Shown piece by piece: positions 42,630 to 52,520 of a DNA stretch of 64,000 bases; positions within the stretch are counted from its first letter, which is position 1; every line of letters starts with the position of its first letter. Location: contig JAPLYO010000015.1 in assembly GCA_026395555.1 (NCBI GenBank), forward strand, positions 1 through 64,000, in the 5' to 3' direction. The translations under genes were made by a program, and so were the position numbers. The notes beneath the pieces were generated by a model. The model did no database searches. It saw nothing but the letters and a program-made list of their open reading frames with translations, and was not told the DNA's origin. This DNA comes from Candidatus Peregrinibacteria bacterium (GTDB taxonomy: Bacteria > Patescibacteriota > Gracilibacteria > UBA1369 > UBA12463).

Positions 42630-42658
42630 AATATAGTGATGGTAGAGCCTGATGTCAA
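42630..42658 (-). promoter_or_regulatory. Promoter of rpsT
   Basis: On the minus strand: perfect -35 TTGACA (42653-42658), 17 bases, -10 TATATT (42630-42635). The leader would be about 27 bases. Confidence 0.7.
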
Positions 42659-42808
42659 ATATATTTGCATAAAGCACCCCAATTCAAGAAAAATTCAACA
42701 ATTATTCAAGAAAATGTCATGGTTTTGTTACTTTTGTGGTGTACAACGGGTATAGGTACACAGATTGAGGCAGCAGAAAAGAAGCATAAGGCCCTCAGGG
42801 GGAAAAAG

Positions 42809-42836
42809 TTGACAAGAGTACAAAAGTTAGTATAGA
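42809..42836 (+). promoter_or_regulatory. Promoter of the large SLH surface protein
   Basis: Perfect -35 TTGACA (42809-42814), 16 bases, -10 TATAGA (42831-42836; TAGAAT at 42833 is the alternative). The rest of the 273-base gap to rpsT holds the rpsT promoter, a duplicated ATTCAAGAAAA and a small inverted repeat, GTGTAC/GTACAC at 42739-42761. Confidence 0.6.
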
Positions 42837-42869
42837 ATCATCACCTTGCATCATTACTTCATTACTTTT

Positions 42870-45800
42870 ATGCATATGCAAAACGTAAACGCACGCAGAT
42901 TGGCGACGAAAATTCTTTCATCGCTCGTAGCTCTCACACTCGTCCTTCAGCCAATGGCTGCAGGTGCAACGGCTGTGTCTGACTCATGGCTCCAGATGAT
43001 CAATGGATCATCTTCATCCGTCGGTACATCTACATCTGCACCTCAGTATCCAAGTATCTCAGGTGTTTCCGCCTCAAAGTGGAAGGTTACCTCTTCGGAT
43101 ACGACAGTTGTTACGTATACACTTGGTGCCTATGCATCAAATCTTCAGGTAAATGTATATGGAAACAACGCGACTCGCCCTATCGCAACGCTGTATGATG
43201 CATTCCAGAATGCTGGAACATACACATCAAGTTGGAATACATCAGGCGTCGCAGTTGGTACGTACAAGATTGAAGTAAAAGCAACAAACGCACTCGGCGT
43301 CGTTGCAGTAGGTTCAACAAAAGTCTATGTCGTACCTAGTGCCTCAAAAGCAGCAACACTTACGAACGTAAACGTTGCCCCATCAGTATTCTCAATAGGA
43401 CAGTCTACACAGATTTCATTCACGACAGATGTTACATCACTCGTAACGGTAAACGTTATGCCGGTTGGATATGATGCTGTTACTACAGAGCCAATCTTTT
43501 CTCAGGATGTTTTGATGTCTGGTTCAAGTTCACGATCAGTCTCATGGAATGGAACAGATAAGAATGGTACATATGTAGCTGCCGCTGATTATATCGTTCT
43601 CGTTGCAGCGATAAATGATCAGGCCGCCGTATTCTCTCCAGAAAAGACAGTACGATTTGACGGTCAGGGCTATACGCCAATCGCCGTCCGACCAGGTGTC
43701 TCTATCTTCGATGCCGCACCAAATCCATTCGACTCAGTAAACCAGAGCATGGCAGTCAAGTTCAATCTTGACGCTCAGGCAACGATCTCGGTCGCCGTGA
43801 AGAACCAGTACGGCGCTACGGTATTTACCGATACAAAAGCAGCGAGCACAACACAGATTGGATTCAACCAGTATATGTATGGCGGACAGGTAACAACATC
43901 AGTCGATCAGGGTCGAACTGCTCCTTACGCTAAGGATGGTAACTACACTATTACACTTACAGCCGCAAACTCAGCCGGTACATCTACGGATTCACGCTCA
44001 TTCACGGTAGTGAACAACCCGGCACAGGCTGTAATTCAGGTCACACCAAGCACAACAATTTCCGGAACAACATTCACTCCAAATCCGTTCAATGTTCAGA
44101 CGCAGAACGCAACGGTAAGCTACACATTATCAGGAAGTGCACTCGTAGAGTTCAATGTCTACAGCAATGGTGGACTTGTATATACAACGGGAAAAGTAAG
44201 CAAAAGCGCGGGCTATAACTCAACGGTATACACTGGTTACAATCAGAGCGGATCACTTCTTCCTGCTGGAACGTATACGTACGATGTTCGTGTCTACGAT
44301 GTATCAACCGGTGCATTCACAACACAGTCACCAAATGGTTCATTCCAGGTTACAAATTATGTCGCCCCACAGCCACCAGTTATCCCTACAATTTCCGGAA
44401 CAACATTTACTCCATATGTTTTTCATGTAAAGACGGAGAACGCTACAGTAAGCTACGCATTATCAGGCAGTGCTCTTGCAGAATTCAATGTCTACAGTAA
44501 CGGGGGACTTGTATATACATCAGGCAAGGTGAGTAAGAGTGCAGGTACAAACTCAACGGTATACACTGGTTACAATCAGAGCGGATCACTTCTTTCATCT
44601 GGATACTATACCTACGACGTTCGTCTCTATGATGCATCAGGCGTATTCATGACACAGTCACCAAACGGTTCATTCCAAGTAGTGAATGATCCAACAGTCG
44701 TAACTCCACCAGCATCACCAAAGCCTTATTTTTCAGCAGTTTCATTCACACCAAATCCACTCAACGTAAGAACTCAGAATGCTACATTGAGCTACAATCT
44801 CTCAACAAGCGGATCAGTACGATTGAATGTGTTTACAAATTCCGGCTCATTGGTTTACTCCGGATCACAGACAAACGTAAACGCGGGCTTGAATAACCTC
44901 GTCTACCAGGGCTTCAACAATAGTAATTCACTTCTTCCTACGGGTAGTTACACCTATCAGCTGATCAGCTATGCCTCAACAGGCGAGCAGGTTGATACGG
45001 CTAACGGTTCATTCCAGGCTACGAACGACTCAGTTGTCGTTGTCACACCTCCTACGAATACAACTCCATACTTCCAGTCAGTAAACTTCACACCGTCAAC
45101 ATTTGATGTTCGAAATACGAACGCAAGTATCTCATTCTCTCTCCAGAATAACGGATATGTTGCCTTCAAGGTTGAGGATTTGAACGGAAATACCGTATAT
45201 AACATGTCTAGCCTCGGAGGTATTACGTACCTTCCGAATATGACACACACCCTTACCTACACGGGAGTAAACAATAATGGTACATTGCTCTCTTCTGGAA
45301 CATACCGATACGTCATCACCTCTACCGCACCGAACGGATCAGGTAGTGACGCTAAATCTGGCTACTTCACAGCGGTTAATAGCACACCAGCACCTACACC
45401 ATCATATGATGAGATCTCATCATACAGCTTTTCACCATCAACATTTGATCCACGATACGGATCCGCTACAGTATCATTCTCGCTTGTTGACTCAGTATTC
45501 GTCGTCTTCAGAACAGAGGATCTTAACGGCAACACTCAATACGAGAGATCAGCTTTCTACTCAAGCGGCTACAATAGCTTCTCATACGACGGCCGTGATA
45601 GTAACGGTAACATCCTGACAAACGGTACTTACACCTATAAGCTTCTCGTCTTCAAGGGAAACGGCACGCTCGAGGCAAAGCAGGGTAACTTTGGTATCAC
45701 AGGTCAGACACCAACGCCTACGCCTTCAAACGTTCCATACATTTCAGGTCAGTTTGTTACGCCAAATCCATACAATCCAGACCAGGGACCGTTGAGATTG

Positions 45801-46757
45801 AACTACACACTTTCCACTCAGGCATATACAACAGTAACGATCTTGAAGGATAGCAATATCGTAAAGACACTCAAGGTGAATCAGCTCGAGAATGGTGGAG
45901 CTAACTCAGCAGTATGGGACGGTAGATTCCCGGATAGCAGATTTGCAGCCGGCGCAACGGCCACTCCAGGTGCATATATCATGAGAATAGCTGCATACAA
46001 CAACTATGGCAGTGCTCAGACCACAGATGTCGTGTTCACCGTCTCAACAGCTGCCCAGGCAGTATGTGCAGGATTCAAAGACGTATCAGTAACATCTGCA
46101 TACTGCAGTGCTATTGAGGAGATGAAGAGACTCGGAGTATTCGCTGGATACAGCGATGGTACATTCCGTCCAGAAACTCCAATCAACCGTGCAGAAACAG
46201 TGAAGGTTATCATGATGGCCCTCAAGTATAACGTACCTACATCAGGATGGTGGTTTGACAGCGCAGGATTCAGAGATATCAACTCGGCCGCATGGTACAC
46301 TCCATATCTCGCAGCTGCTCGTATCTATGGAATCATCAATGGTTACCCAGACAATACATTCAAGCCAGCAAACACGGTAAATCGTGCTGAGATGTTGAAG
46401 ATCTTCCTCGAGGGCGCAAGCATTGGTAAAGCATACGTAAAGTGTGAAAAACCATATGCAGATAATACTGCAGGAAAATGGTTCACGGGCTACGCATGTA
46501 TCGCAAGACAGTACTCACTCGTCGATGCAGTTAACGGTCAGTTCATGGGCGCAAAGCTTATGACACGTGGCGACGTAGCAATCATGATCTATCGTGCTCA
46601 GATCCTTGGACTTCTCAACAATCTTCCTCCAAAGAAGCAGGTTCAACTTCCACAGCTTTCAAACTATGGAGCCGGAGTATTTAATCCAAGTCAGGTACAG
46701 ACAACAGTAGACAAGCTTGCGATATTTCCACCGCCAGCAGTCATTCCTAAGTACTAA
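42870..46757 (+). CDS. Large secreted surface protein with FlgD-like repeats and SLH domains
   Basis: The 1295-residue protein has a Sec signal (about residues 1-35, ending LQPMAAGATAV) and then about nine tandem beta-sandwich repeats of ~90-110 residues. Each ends with a GTYTYDVRVYD- or GTYRYVITS-like strand, as in FlgD Ig-like domains. Repeats 4 and 5 are almost the same. The last ~230 residues contain three SLH motifs, such as GYSDGTFRPETPINRAETVK and GYPDNTFKPANTVNRAEMLK, for wall-polymer attachment. It is probably the main S-layer or another surface fibre protein. The start is ATG 42870 (42876 possible), as the codon at 42846 lies next to the transcription start. A strong promoter precedes it. 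Confidence 0.85.
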   Translation: MHMQNVNARRLATKILSSLVALTLVLQPMAAGATAVSDSWLQMINGSSSSVGTSTSAPQYPSISGVSASKWKVTSSDTTVVTYTLGAYASNLQVNVYGNNATRPIATLYDAFQNAGTYTSSWNTSGVAVGTYKIEVKATNALGVVAVGSTKVYVVPSASKAATLTNVNVAPSVFSIGQSTQISFTTDVTSLVTVNVMPVGYDAVTTEPIFSQDVLMSGSSSRSVSWNGTDKNGTYVAAADYIVLVAAINDQAAVFSPEKTVRFDGQGYTPIAVRPGVSIFDAAPNPFDSVNQSMAVKFNLDAQATISVAVKNQYGATVFTDTKAASTTQIGFNQYMYGGQVTTSVDQGRTAPYAKDGNYTITLTAANSAGTSTDSRSFTVVNNPAQAVIQVTPSTTISGTTFTPNPFNVQTQNATVSYTLSGSALVEFNVYSNGGLVYTTGKVSKSAGYNSTVYTGYNQSGSLLPAGTYTYDVRVYDVSTGAFTTQSPNGSFQVTNYVAPQPPVIPTISGTTFTPYVFHVKTENATVSYALSGSALAEFNVYSNGGLVYTSGKVSKSAGTNSTVYTGYNQSGSLLSSGYYTYDVRLYDASGVFMTQSPNGSFQVVNDPTVVTPPASPKPYFSAVSFTPNPLNVRTQNATLSYNLSTSGSVRLNVFTNSGSLVYSGSQTNVNAGLNNLVYQGFNNSNSLLPTGSYTYQLISYASTGEQVDTANGSFQATNDSVVVVTPPTNTTPYFQSVNFTPSTFDVRNTNASISFSLQNNGYVAFKVEDLNGNTVYNMSSLGGITYLPNMTHTLTYTGVNNNGTLLSSGTYRYVITSTAPNGSGSDAKSGYFTAVNSTPAPTPSYDEISSYSFSPSTFDPRYGSATVSFSLVDSVFVVFRTEDLNGNTQYERSAFYSSGYNSFSYDGRDSNGNILTNGTYTYKLLVFKGNGTLEAKQGNFGITGQTPTPTPSNVPYISGQFVTPNPYNPDQGPLRLNYTLSTQAYTTVTILKDSNIVKTLKVNQLENGGANSAVWDGRFPDSRFAAGATATPGAYIMRIAAYNNYGSAQTTDVVFTVSTAAQAVCAGFKDVSVTSAYCSAIEEMKRLGVFAGYSDGTFRPETPINRAETVKVIMMALKYNVPTSGWWFDSAGFRDINSAAWYTPYLAAARIYGIINGYPDNTFKPANTVNRAEMLKIFLEGASIGKAYVKCEKPYADNTAGKWFTGYACIARQYSLVDAVNGQFMGAKLMTRGDVAIMIYRAQILGLLNNLPPKKQVQLPQLSNYGAGVFNPSQVQTTVDKLAIFPPPAVIPKY
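44060..44690 (+). repeat. Recently duplicated 333-bp repeat unit in the surface gene
   Basis: Two adjacent units of 333 bp (111 codons) are nearly identical in protein and share a perfect stretch of about 43 bases, starting with TCAACGGTATACACTGGTTA at 44220 and again at 44553. Neighbouring repeats have diverged far more. Confidence 0.75.
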
Positions 46758-46815
46758 ACACGGAGTAAAGCGAAGTGTTCTGTTCCCGTTTTTCTTCACT
46801 TAAAAAATAAGACAT

Positions 46816-46847
46816 AATCCACTCGGACCACACACGGGTGGATTTTT
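46816..46847 (+). terminator. Rho-independent terminator after the surface protein
   Basis: AATCCACTCG pairs with CGGGTGGATT (one wobble) around a nine-base loop, followed by a T run. It lies 58 bases after the stop codon. Confidence 0.8.
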
Positions 46848-46915
46848 GTATAGCGCAAATAAATGACATACAAAAAAAGTATGCTAACATTAGGCTACTC
46901 ATAACCTCAACTCAC

Positions 46916-47164
46916 ATGAAATTCAAAGGTCTCTTCACGGGCTTACTCGCCGGCACAGCCGTAGGCATGTTCTTCGCACCAAAAGCAGGAAAAGATATTC
47001 GTACAGGTATCCAGAAGGAACGTGCAGCAGGAGGTACGGGTCTCAACGAACTCGGTAAATCAGCAGGCGCTGTTGGAACTGGATTCTGGGGCTTTCTCAA
47101 AAAGAATTCCGCTAAGGCAGAGAAGGTAATAAAGAAGGAGATGAACGAGCTAAAGAAAAAGTAG
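46916..47164 (+). CDS. YtxH-like small membrane-associated protein
   Basis: The 82-residue protein has the YtxH pattern: one short hydrophobic helix, FTGLLAGTAVGMFFAPKAGK (about residues 6-25), ending in the typical FAPK-GK motif, then a Lys-rich helical tail. YtxH proteins are general-stress or envelope-linked and poorly understood. ATG 46916 begins the recognisable domain. A weak -10 TAACAT at about 46884 may serve as its promoter. It is convergent with purD. Confidence 0.7.
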   Translation: MKFKGLFTGLLAGTAVGMFFAPKAGKDIRTGIQKERAAGGTGLNELGKSAGAVGTGFWGFLKKNSAKAEKVIKKEMNELKKK

Positions 47165-47171
47165 AAACAGT

Positions 47172-48500
47172 CTACTTTCTCAATGTCTTCATCATAGCCA
47201 CCTTGGTATCGATGAGTTTTTTCGTACCGATATCTTTGCGATAGAAGACGGGGCCTTCAATGTGCGACGCCACGCTTTCGGCTAACTGTTCTGCCTCGGC
47301 GATAGTATCACCAACGCCCACAACGGCTATAGCACGCGATCCACAGAGCTCGAGTTCACCTGATTCGCGCTCATCAACTGATCCATAATATAAACGTACA
47401 CCGGCCGGAACATCAGACGGCAGCGTAACAAGCTCGCCTTTTGTCGGTTCATCAGGATAGCCATGAGGAACGATATATTTACAGACAGTCGCCTTCGATC
47501 CGAACGAGACATGAATCTGATCAAGTGATCGATCGATCATGGCGCTGCACAACTCCAAGAAGTCAGTTTCAAGGAGCGGTAGGGTATTCATCGCCTCGGG
47601 ATCCCCGAAACGCATGTTGTACTCGATCAAACGCACGCCATTTTTTACAGCAATAAAGCCTCCGTACATAATGCCACGATAGAACTCACCGGTTTCTTTG
47701 TGGAGAGCCTCCTGTACCATCTGCGTGATAACGCGCGCCTCGTCGGCATCCTCGGTTCGCAGAAACGGCAAGAGGTGGTCGCGGTCACTATAGGTTCCCA
47801 TACCTCCGGTATTTGGACCTTTATCATCAACGAATGCTCGCTTATGGTCCTGTACGATTGGCATATCGACAGTATGAATACCATCAGCAAAACTCATCAG
47901 GCTAAACTCCTGTCCAATGAGCTTTTCCTCAAGAACCACACGGCCAAACTTCGAGATACACTCACTCACGAAATCCATTCCTTCTGCGATCGTTTCAAAA
48001 TGGTCGCCCTGAACCCTCACACCCTTGCCACCCATGAGGCCATCAGCCTTAATGACAAATTCGAGTCCGTCCTTTTCGAGACCTTTCGCAAAATGCTCAG
48101 CTTCTTTTGCATCGCTAAACACGCCATATCGTGGATTGCCTGGAATCTTGTATTTTGCCAACAGATCCCTCGTAAAAGATTTGGAGGCTTCAAGCTGAGC
48201 CACTTTTTGGAACGGCGCAACCGCATCAAAACCAGCTACCAGAAGTGCATCGGCCAATCCATTACCGATCGGATCCTCGGGACCGATAACGACAAAATCA
48301 GGACACACCTCACGTGCATAGGTCACGACTTCTTCATTGCTCATGAGATTACCAAGATGATACCCCTGAGCCATGTGCATGATGCCTGGATTTTTCGTCT
48401 TCGCAAAAACATAAAGTTCAGCCCCTTGAGGGCTCCTCAAAATCGTCTCAGCCAAGACATGTTCACGGGCGCCGCTACCAACGAGTAGTATTTTTTTCAT
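47172..48500 (-). CDS. purD: Phosphoribosylamine-glycine ligase
   Basis: PurD adds glycine to phosphoribosylamine in the second step of purine synthesis. The 442-residue protein has the start ILLVGSGAREHVLAETILRS, the ATP-grasp segment FVIKADGLMGGKGVRVQGDH, and IEYNMRFGDPEAMNTLPLLE near the metal-binding Glu and Asn. It is the last gene of folD-purF-purD; purF ends 22 bases upstream. Confidence 0.93.
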   Translation of the reverse strand: MKKILLVGSGAREHVLAETILRSPQGAELYVFAKTKNPGIMHMAQGYHLGNLMSNEEVVTYAREVCPDFVVIGPEDPIGNGLADALLVAGFDAVAPFQKVAQLEASKSFTRDLLAKYKIPGNPRYGVFSDAKEAEHFAKGLEKDGLEFVIKADGLMGGKGVRVQGDHFETIAEGMDFVSECISKFGRVVLEEKLIGQEFSLMSFADGIHTVDMPIVQDHKRAFVDDKGPNTGGMGTYSDRDHLLPFLRTEDADEARVITQMVQEALHKETGEFYRGIMYGGFIAVKNGVRLIEYNMRFGDPEAMNTLPLLETDFLELCSAMIDRSLDQIHVSFGSKATVCKYIVPHGYPDEPTKGELVTLPSDVPAGVRLYYGSVDERESGELELCGSRAIAVVGVGDTIAEAEQLAESVASHIEGPVFYRKDIGTKKLIDTKVAMMKTLRK

Positions 48501-48522
48501 AATCCAGCGAGGGTTAAGAAAA

Positions 48523-50037
48523 CTAAATGAGAGTCAGTTGATCGTCGGAAGATTTATCAAACTCGCCATTATCCGATCTATCTGCTGTTGAACGGGCGAT
48601 GTCCATTTCTTCTATTCGCTGTTCGGTAATATCTTTTGTAGGATACTTACCATCCATGCAGGCCGCACAGAATTTGGTAATATTTTTATTTCCCTCATGG
48701 GCGGACCAGATCAGGTCCTCTAGTTTTTGGTAGAACAATCCATCGGCCCCAATAGTTTTGCATATCTCATCGATACTAAGCTTATTGGCGATGAAGTCCT
48801 TCTTGCTTGGCATATCGACACCATACACACACGGACTGCGAAGCGGAGGAGCGGAAGAGGCAAAGTACACGCTTTTGGCGCCGGCCTCGCGGACGATCTG
48901 AATAATTTTTTTACAGGTATTTCCTCGAACAATAGAGTCATCAACAAGGAGAATATTTTTCCCACGAATCTCTAACTCAATAGGCATTAACTTATACTTG
49001 ATGCTTTTTTTACGAATAGCCTGACCAGGCATAATAAATGTTCGGCCGATGTATCGATTTTTAATAAGTCCTTCTCGGTACTTAAGACCAAGCTCTTCGG
49101 CTACGGCAAGCGCACTAGAGCGTGCAGTGTCCGGAACCGGCATGACGACGTCGATCTCCAACTTATCTCGATCGATCGCCTCACGAATCTGTTTCGCCAA
49201 GGCGGTACCCATACGCAAACGAGTCTTGTATACGCTGATTTTATCGATAACAGAGTCGGGACGAGCCAAGTAAACAAACTCAAAGATACATGGCGCCCAG
49301 TCTTTCTCGACACACTGCTTGCGATGAAGATCGCGATTCATATCCACATAAACGACCTCTCCGGGCTGTACATCGGCGATGATATCAAATCCAAGACCAG
49401 CCAAGGCGACGCTCTCTGAGGCAAATACATATTCCGATCGCAATGAGTCATTTTTTCGCTCACCAATAACTAAAGGACGAAGGCCATTTGGATCACGGAA
49501 GGCGATCATGCCATGATCGGCAATCATCATAATGCAGGAGTAGCTACCCTTCAGTCGCTTAAAGACGATCTTCATAGCATTGAAGATATCCTCAGGATCC
49601 AATTTGAGCTTATTAATTTTAAGAATTTCATTGGCAACAACATTCAAGAGTACCTCGGAGTCAGATGAGGTATTCAAATATCGAATATTATCACGAACAA
49701 TCTCTTCCTTGAGTTGTTCGTAGTTCGTCAAATTACCGTTGTGAATCAGGGCGATTCCAAAAGGGGAGTTAACAAAAAACGGCTGAGCCTCTGCCGCATC
49801 GAAACTTCCTGCAGTCGGATATCGAACATGCCCAATACCCATTGGACCCTTGAGACGAAGCATATTTTTCGTGTGAAACACATCTCGAACGAGGCCATTT
49901 CCCTTCTTAAGGTTAAAGTGTCCATCGAATGTCATGATACCTGCAGAATCCTGTCCTCTATGCTGGAGTGTTGTTAATCCGTCGTAAATCTCTTGTGCGA
50001 TATCGCCGTTACCCATGATTCCGAGAATTCCACACAT
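48523..50037 (-). CDS. purF: Amidophosphoribosyltransferase
   Basis: PurF makes phosphoribosylamine from PRPP and glutamine, the first committed purine step. The 504-residue protein starts MCGILGIMG, leaving Cys2 as the N-terminal nucleophile without a propeptide. The glutaminase domain (HRGQDSAGIMTFD) is followed by the PRTase domain with the PRPP loop ILLVDDSIVRGNTCKKII. The C-terminal ~60 residues keep three cysteines (FCAACMDGKYP and further), as in Fe-S type PurF. It lies between folD and purD. Confidence 0.94.
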   Translation of the reverse strand: MCGILGIMGNGDIAQEIYDGLTTLQHRGQDSAGIMTFDGHFNLKKGNGLVRDVFHTKNMLRLKGPMGIGHVRYPTAGSFDAAEAQPFFVNSPFGIALIHNGNLTNYEQLKEEIVRDNIRYLNTSSDSEVLLNVVANEILKINKLKLDPEDIFNAMKIVFKRLKGSYSCIMMIADHGMIAFRDPNGLRPLVIGERKNDSLRSEYVFASESVALAGLGFDIIADVQPGEVVYVDMNRDLHRKQCVEKDWAPCIFEFVYLARPDSVIDKISVYKTRLRMGTALAKQIREAIDRDKLEIDVVMPVPDTARSSALAVAEELGLKYREGLIKNRYIGRTFIMPGQAIRKKSIKYKLMPIELEIRGKNILLVDDSIVRGNTCKKIIQIVREAGAKSVYFASSAPPLRSPCVYGVDMPSKKDFIANKLSIDEICKTIGADGLFYQKLEDLIWSAHEGNKNITKFCAACMDGKYPTKDITEQRIEEMDIARSTADRSDNGEFDKSSDDQLTLI

Positions 50038-50138
50038 AGGAGAGGGGGTTGTAAAAAGGAAAAATAAAAGCCTCTGAAGACTTTTCGGTACAGCTAGTAT
50101 ACGTGAATTTCAGCTTCGTGCAAGGTGGAAATGCACGA

Positions 50139-51008
50139 TTATGCCGAAGGAGACTCTTCCTCCTTTAGGCGCCTAGCGGCCTTGAGAATGTTTTCCATCA
50201 AGCAGGCGACCGTCATCTGGCCCACGCCACCTGGAACGGGTGTGATAAAGCTGGCCTTCTTTGAAACTTCCTCGAAATCAACGTCTCCACAGAGGGTTCC
50301 ATCGGCGCGACGATTAATACCCACATCCACTACGACGACTCCCTCTTTTACCATATCAGCCGTAATGAGCTTTTCCTTTCCAACGGCGACACACAGGATA
50401 TCCGCACGGCGAGTATGGGAAGCTAAATCTTTCGTGAGAATATGGCAGACCGTTACGGTGGCACCACGATTAAGGAGCATAATAGCCAGGGGTTTTCCTA
50501 CGATATTACTCGCTCCGACCATTACTACCTCCTTACCGGAGACCTCGATATCGTAGGCATTCAAAAGTTCGATAACACCCGTAGGGGTACATGGCGCGAG
50601 TTGTTCAAACTGACTACCCAAAACCATCTTTCCAATATTGTAAGCCGTAAAGCCATCTACGTCTTTCTTCGGATCGATGGCCTTCATGACGAGCGGCATA
50701 TCGATATGTTTCGGTAATGGTAGCTGTACTAATACACCATGAACGCTCTTGTCGGCGTTAAGCTCGTGAATCTTGCCAATTAAAAAATCAGTCATTACGG
50801 AATCGTCAAACTTCATATGTTCAGAAATAATATCACTTTCTTTACAGCGCTTAAGTTTTTGTCGAATATAAACGCTACTAGCCGGATCCTCTCCGCACTG
50901 AATAACGACAAGTTTAAGTTTCATGCCCTGTGAGCTAAGCTCCTCTACACCTTCTCGCACGCGAGCAAGTACCGTTTCAGCTACCATTCGTCCATCAAGA
51001 AGTTGCAT
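50139..51008 (-). CDS. folD: Methylenetetrahydrofolate dehydrogenase/cyclohydrolase
   Basis: FolD interconverts methylene-, methenyl- and formyl-tetrahydrofolate. Formyl-THF is used in purine synthesis and methylene-THF by ThyX. The 289-residue protein has the catalytic YIRQKLKRCKE (Tyr and Lys), VHGVLVQLPLPKHID, the NADP loop VVMVGASNIVGKPLAIMLLN, and the C-terminal FITPVPGGVGQMTVACLMEN. It heads the purine cluster 101 bases before purF. Confidence 0.95.
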   Translation of the reverse strand: MQLLDGRMVAETVLARVREGVEELSSQGMKLKLVVIQCGEDPASSVYIRQKLKRCKESDIISEHMKFDDSVMTDFLIGKIHELNADKSVHGVLVQLPLPKHIDMPLVMKAIDPKKDVDGFTAYNIGKMVLGSQFEQLAPCTPTGVIELLNAYDIEVSGKEVVMVGASNIVGKPLAIMLLNRGATVTVCHILTKDLASHTRRADILCVAVGKEKLITADMVKEGVVVVDVGINRRADGTLCGDVDFEEVSKKASFITPVPGGVGQMTVACLMENILKAARRLKEEESPSA

Positions 51009-51061
51009 AGGGATGTGAAAATGTTTAAAGTAAGAGCAAATTCAGCATAACAGATTTTTCT

Positions 51062-51928
51062 ATGTTGTGGAACATATTTTCATTCAAAACGTCAGACGGT
51101 CTCGATCTCTACGGTGGCTTAATTAAGGCTAAAAAGTCACAAGCGAAGCATAGTAAAGCAGAAAAAACGATCGTAGTTCACGTTCATGGCATGACGGATT
51201 TTTTCTATGATGGGAAGCTTGTAGAGACAGTGGCTCAGGCGGCAAATGCCGCCGGGTATGATTTTTTTGCCTTTAATAATAGGGGAATGGGATCCGTCTC
51301 GCTTATAAGTAAACAATTCCTTGGAACATCATTAGAGAAGTTCGAGGACTGTACCTACGACATCTCGGGGGCGCTCCAGGCGCTTCGAGGACTCGGCTAT
51401 GAGAAATTTATACTCTCTGGCCACTCTACTGGATGTCAAAAAATTACCTACTATGCGTCGGAGGTGAAGAAATTTTCTATTGAGGCATTGATACTCATGT
51501 CTCCCGCCGATGACCTCGCGGTGCAAAGGAAGGCACTCGGAAATAAGTTCGAAAAATATTTCAACGAGGCGAAGAAGTTAGTGCAAGACCATAATGGCGA
51601 CACAATTCTTCCGTCTGAATTCAAGACACCAATGTGGTCGGCCAAGCGTTTTTATCATCTCTTCAAGGAGACGTCGGTAGAAGGAAATATTTTTAACTAC
51701 GAAAGACCTATTACGATGACGGGAAAAATCAAGCGACCAATCATGGCTTTATTTGGATCAGAAGAACAGTACGCCGTAATGTCACCAAGTGACATGTTAA
51801 AGAAAATCGCGAACTCATTCGCAGATGCAAAATCAAAAACAGTCCTAATACCAGGCGCGGACCACAGTTTCCATGGCGAGGAAAAAGCTCTCTACGCTGC
51901 GCTCAGGAAGTTCTTCACCTCCTTATAA
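51062..51928 (+). CDS. Alpha/beta hydrolase family protein
   Basis: The 288-residue protein has the alpha/beta hydrolase fold: an oxyanion region VVHVHGMTDFFYDG, the nucleophile elbow LSGHSTGCQKITYYAS (GHSTG, Ser at about residue 122), a strand with MALFGSEEQYAVMSP, and the catalytic His in PGADHSFHGEEKAL. All members of the triad can be placed. It resembles serine aminopeptidase S33-type or UPF0227-like esterases. The substrate is unknown. It overlaps the convergent tmk gene by 37 bases. Confidence 0.8.
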   Translation: MLWNIFSFKTSDGLDLYGGLIKAKKSQAKHSKAEKTIVVHVHGMTDFFYDGKLVETVAQAANAAGYDFFAFNNRGMGSVSLISKQFLGTSLEKFEDCTYDISGALQALRGLGYEKFILSGHSTGCQKITYYASEVKKFSIEALILMSPADDLAVQRKALGNKFEKYFNEAKKLVQDHNGDTILPSEFKTPMWSAKRFYHLFKETSVEGNIFNYERPITMTGKIKRPIMALFGSEEQYAVMSPSDMLKKIANSFADAKSKTVLIPGADHSFHGEEKALYAALRKFFTSL

Positions 51929-52494
51929 ATATTTTCAGCGGACTCATCTCGTGATGCAGCGATACGAACGCGCTTCCAATCGTGTCTCATGGCTAGATGC
52001 GAGAAATTGACGCGTGCACGTTCGACAAGTTCATTGTCAGACTCGTGAATATGGGACTCTTCTCGTGCCTTCATAGCTCTCTCTCCCTCGAGCAGGAGCG
52101 CAAAGTCTTCATGCCGCAGATCGCGATTGAGCATTTCCAGCCACGCCTCGTCAGCTCCTTTCGTCATACCCCAGGCTATGCCAGTTCCAATATAATCCTC
52201 GGCAATCACGATCTTGCCTTCAGAAAGCCACGTATCGAGTGTCGGTTGAAATTGAAAACGGTTAAGTGCAAACCACATCTGGAGCTCCTCTTCGCTAATT
52301 GACTGCTTTTGATTGGTGCTATTTCGTAGGAAAGAATTGAGATATCTGCCGGTTGGCTCAAGGTCATACACGGGAAATTTGATGTACACGGCATCATAGC
52401 CTTCTTCGCATAGTCGCTTCGTCAGCAAATGCGCATGAGTCGTTTTTCCGATATTATTAATTCCGTAGAAGGTGATGAGTTTGCCAGATTGCAT
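51892..52494 (-). CDS. tmk: Thymidylate kinase-like protein
   Basis: Tmk phosphorylates dTMP to dTDP. The 200-residue protein has the P-loop FYGINNIGKTTHAHLL (GxxxxGKT) at about residues 8-23 and the family's DR-like region IVIAEDYIGTGIAWG (about 98-112), although the classical DRY is changed to EDY. It follows dut by 26 bases, which supports a dTTP role. Convergent overlap with the hydrolase is 37 bases. Start ATG 52494; the codon TTG 52500 is less likely. Confidence 0.8.
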   Translation of the reverse strand: MQSGKLITFYGINNIGKTTHAHLLTKRLCEEGYDAVYIKFPVYDLEPTGRYLNSFLRNSTNQKQSISEEELQMWFALNRFQFQPTLDTWLSEGKIVIAEDYIGTGIAWGMTKGADEAWLEMLNRDLRHEDFALLLEGERAMKAREESHIHESDNELVERARVNFSHLAMRHDWKRVRIAASRDESAENIYKEVKNFLSAA

Positions 52495-52520
52495 AATCAA
52501 TACGTAATGAAAACAAATAA

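Noticed and set aside
42739-42761. Inverted repeat GTGTAC/GTACAC between rpsT and the surface protein
   Set aside because: The arms have six bases only, with an 11-base gap, so it is expected by chance in a 273-base region.
42597-42808. Riboswitch or attenuator before the large surface gene
   Set aside because: The promoter is only about 26 bases from the expected transcript start to the ATG, leaving no room for a structured leader.
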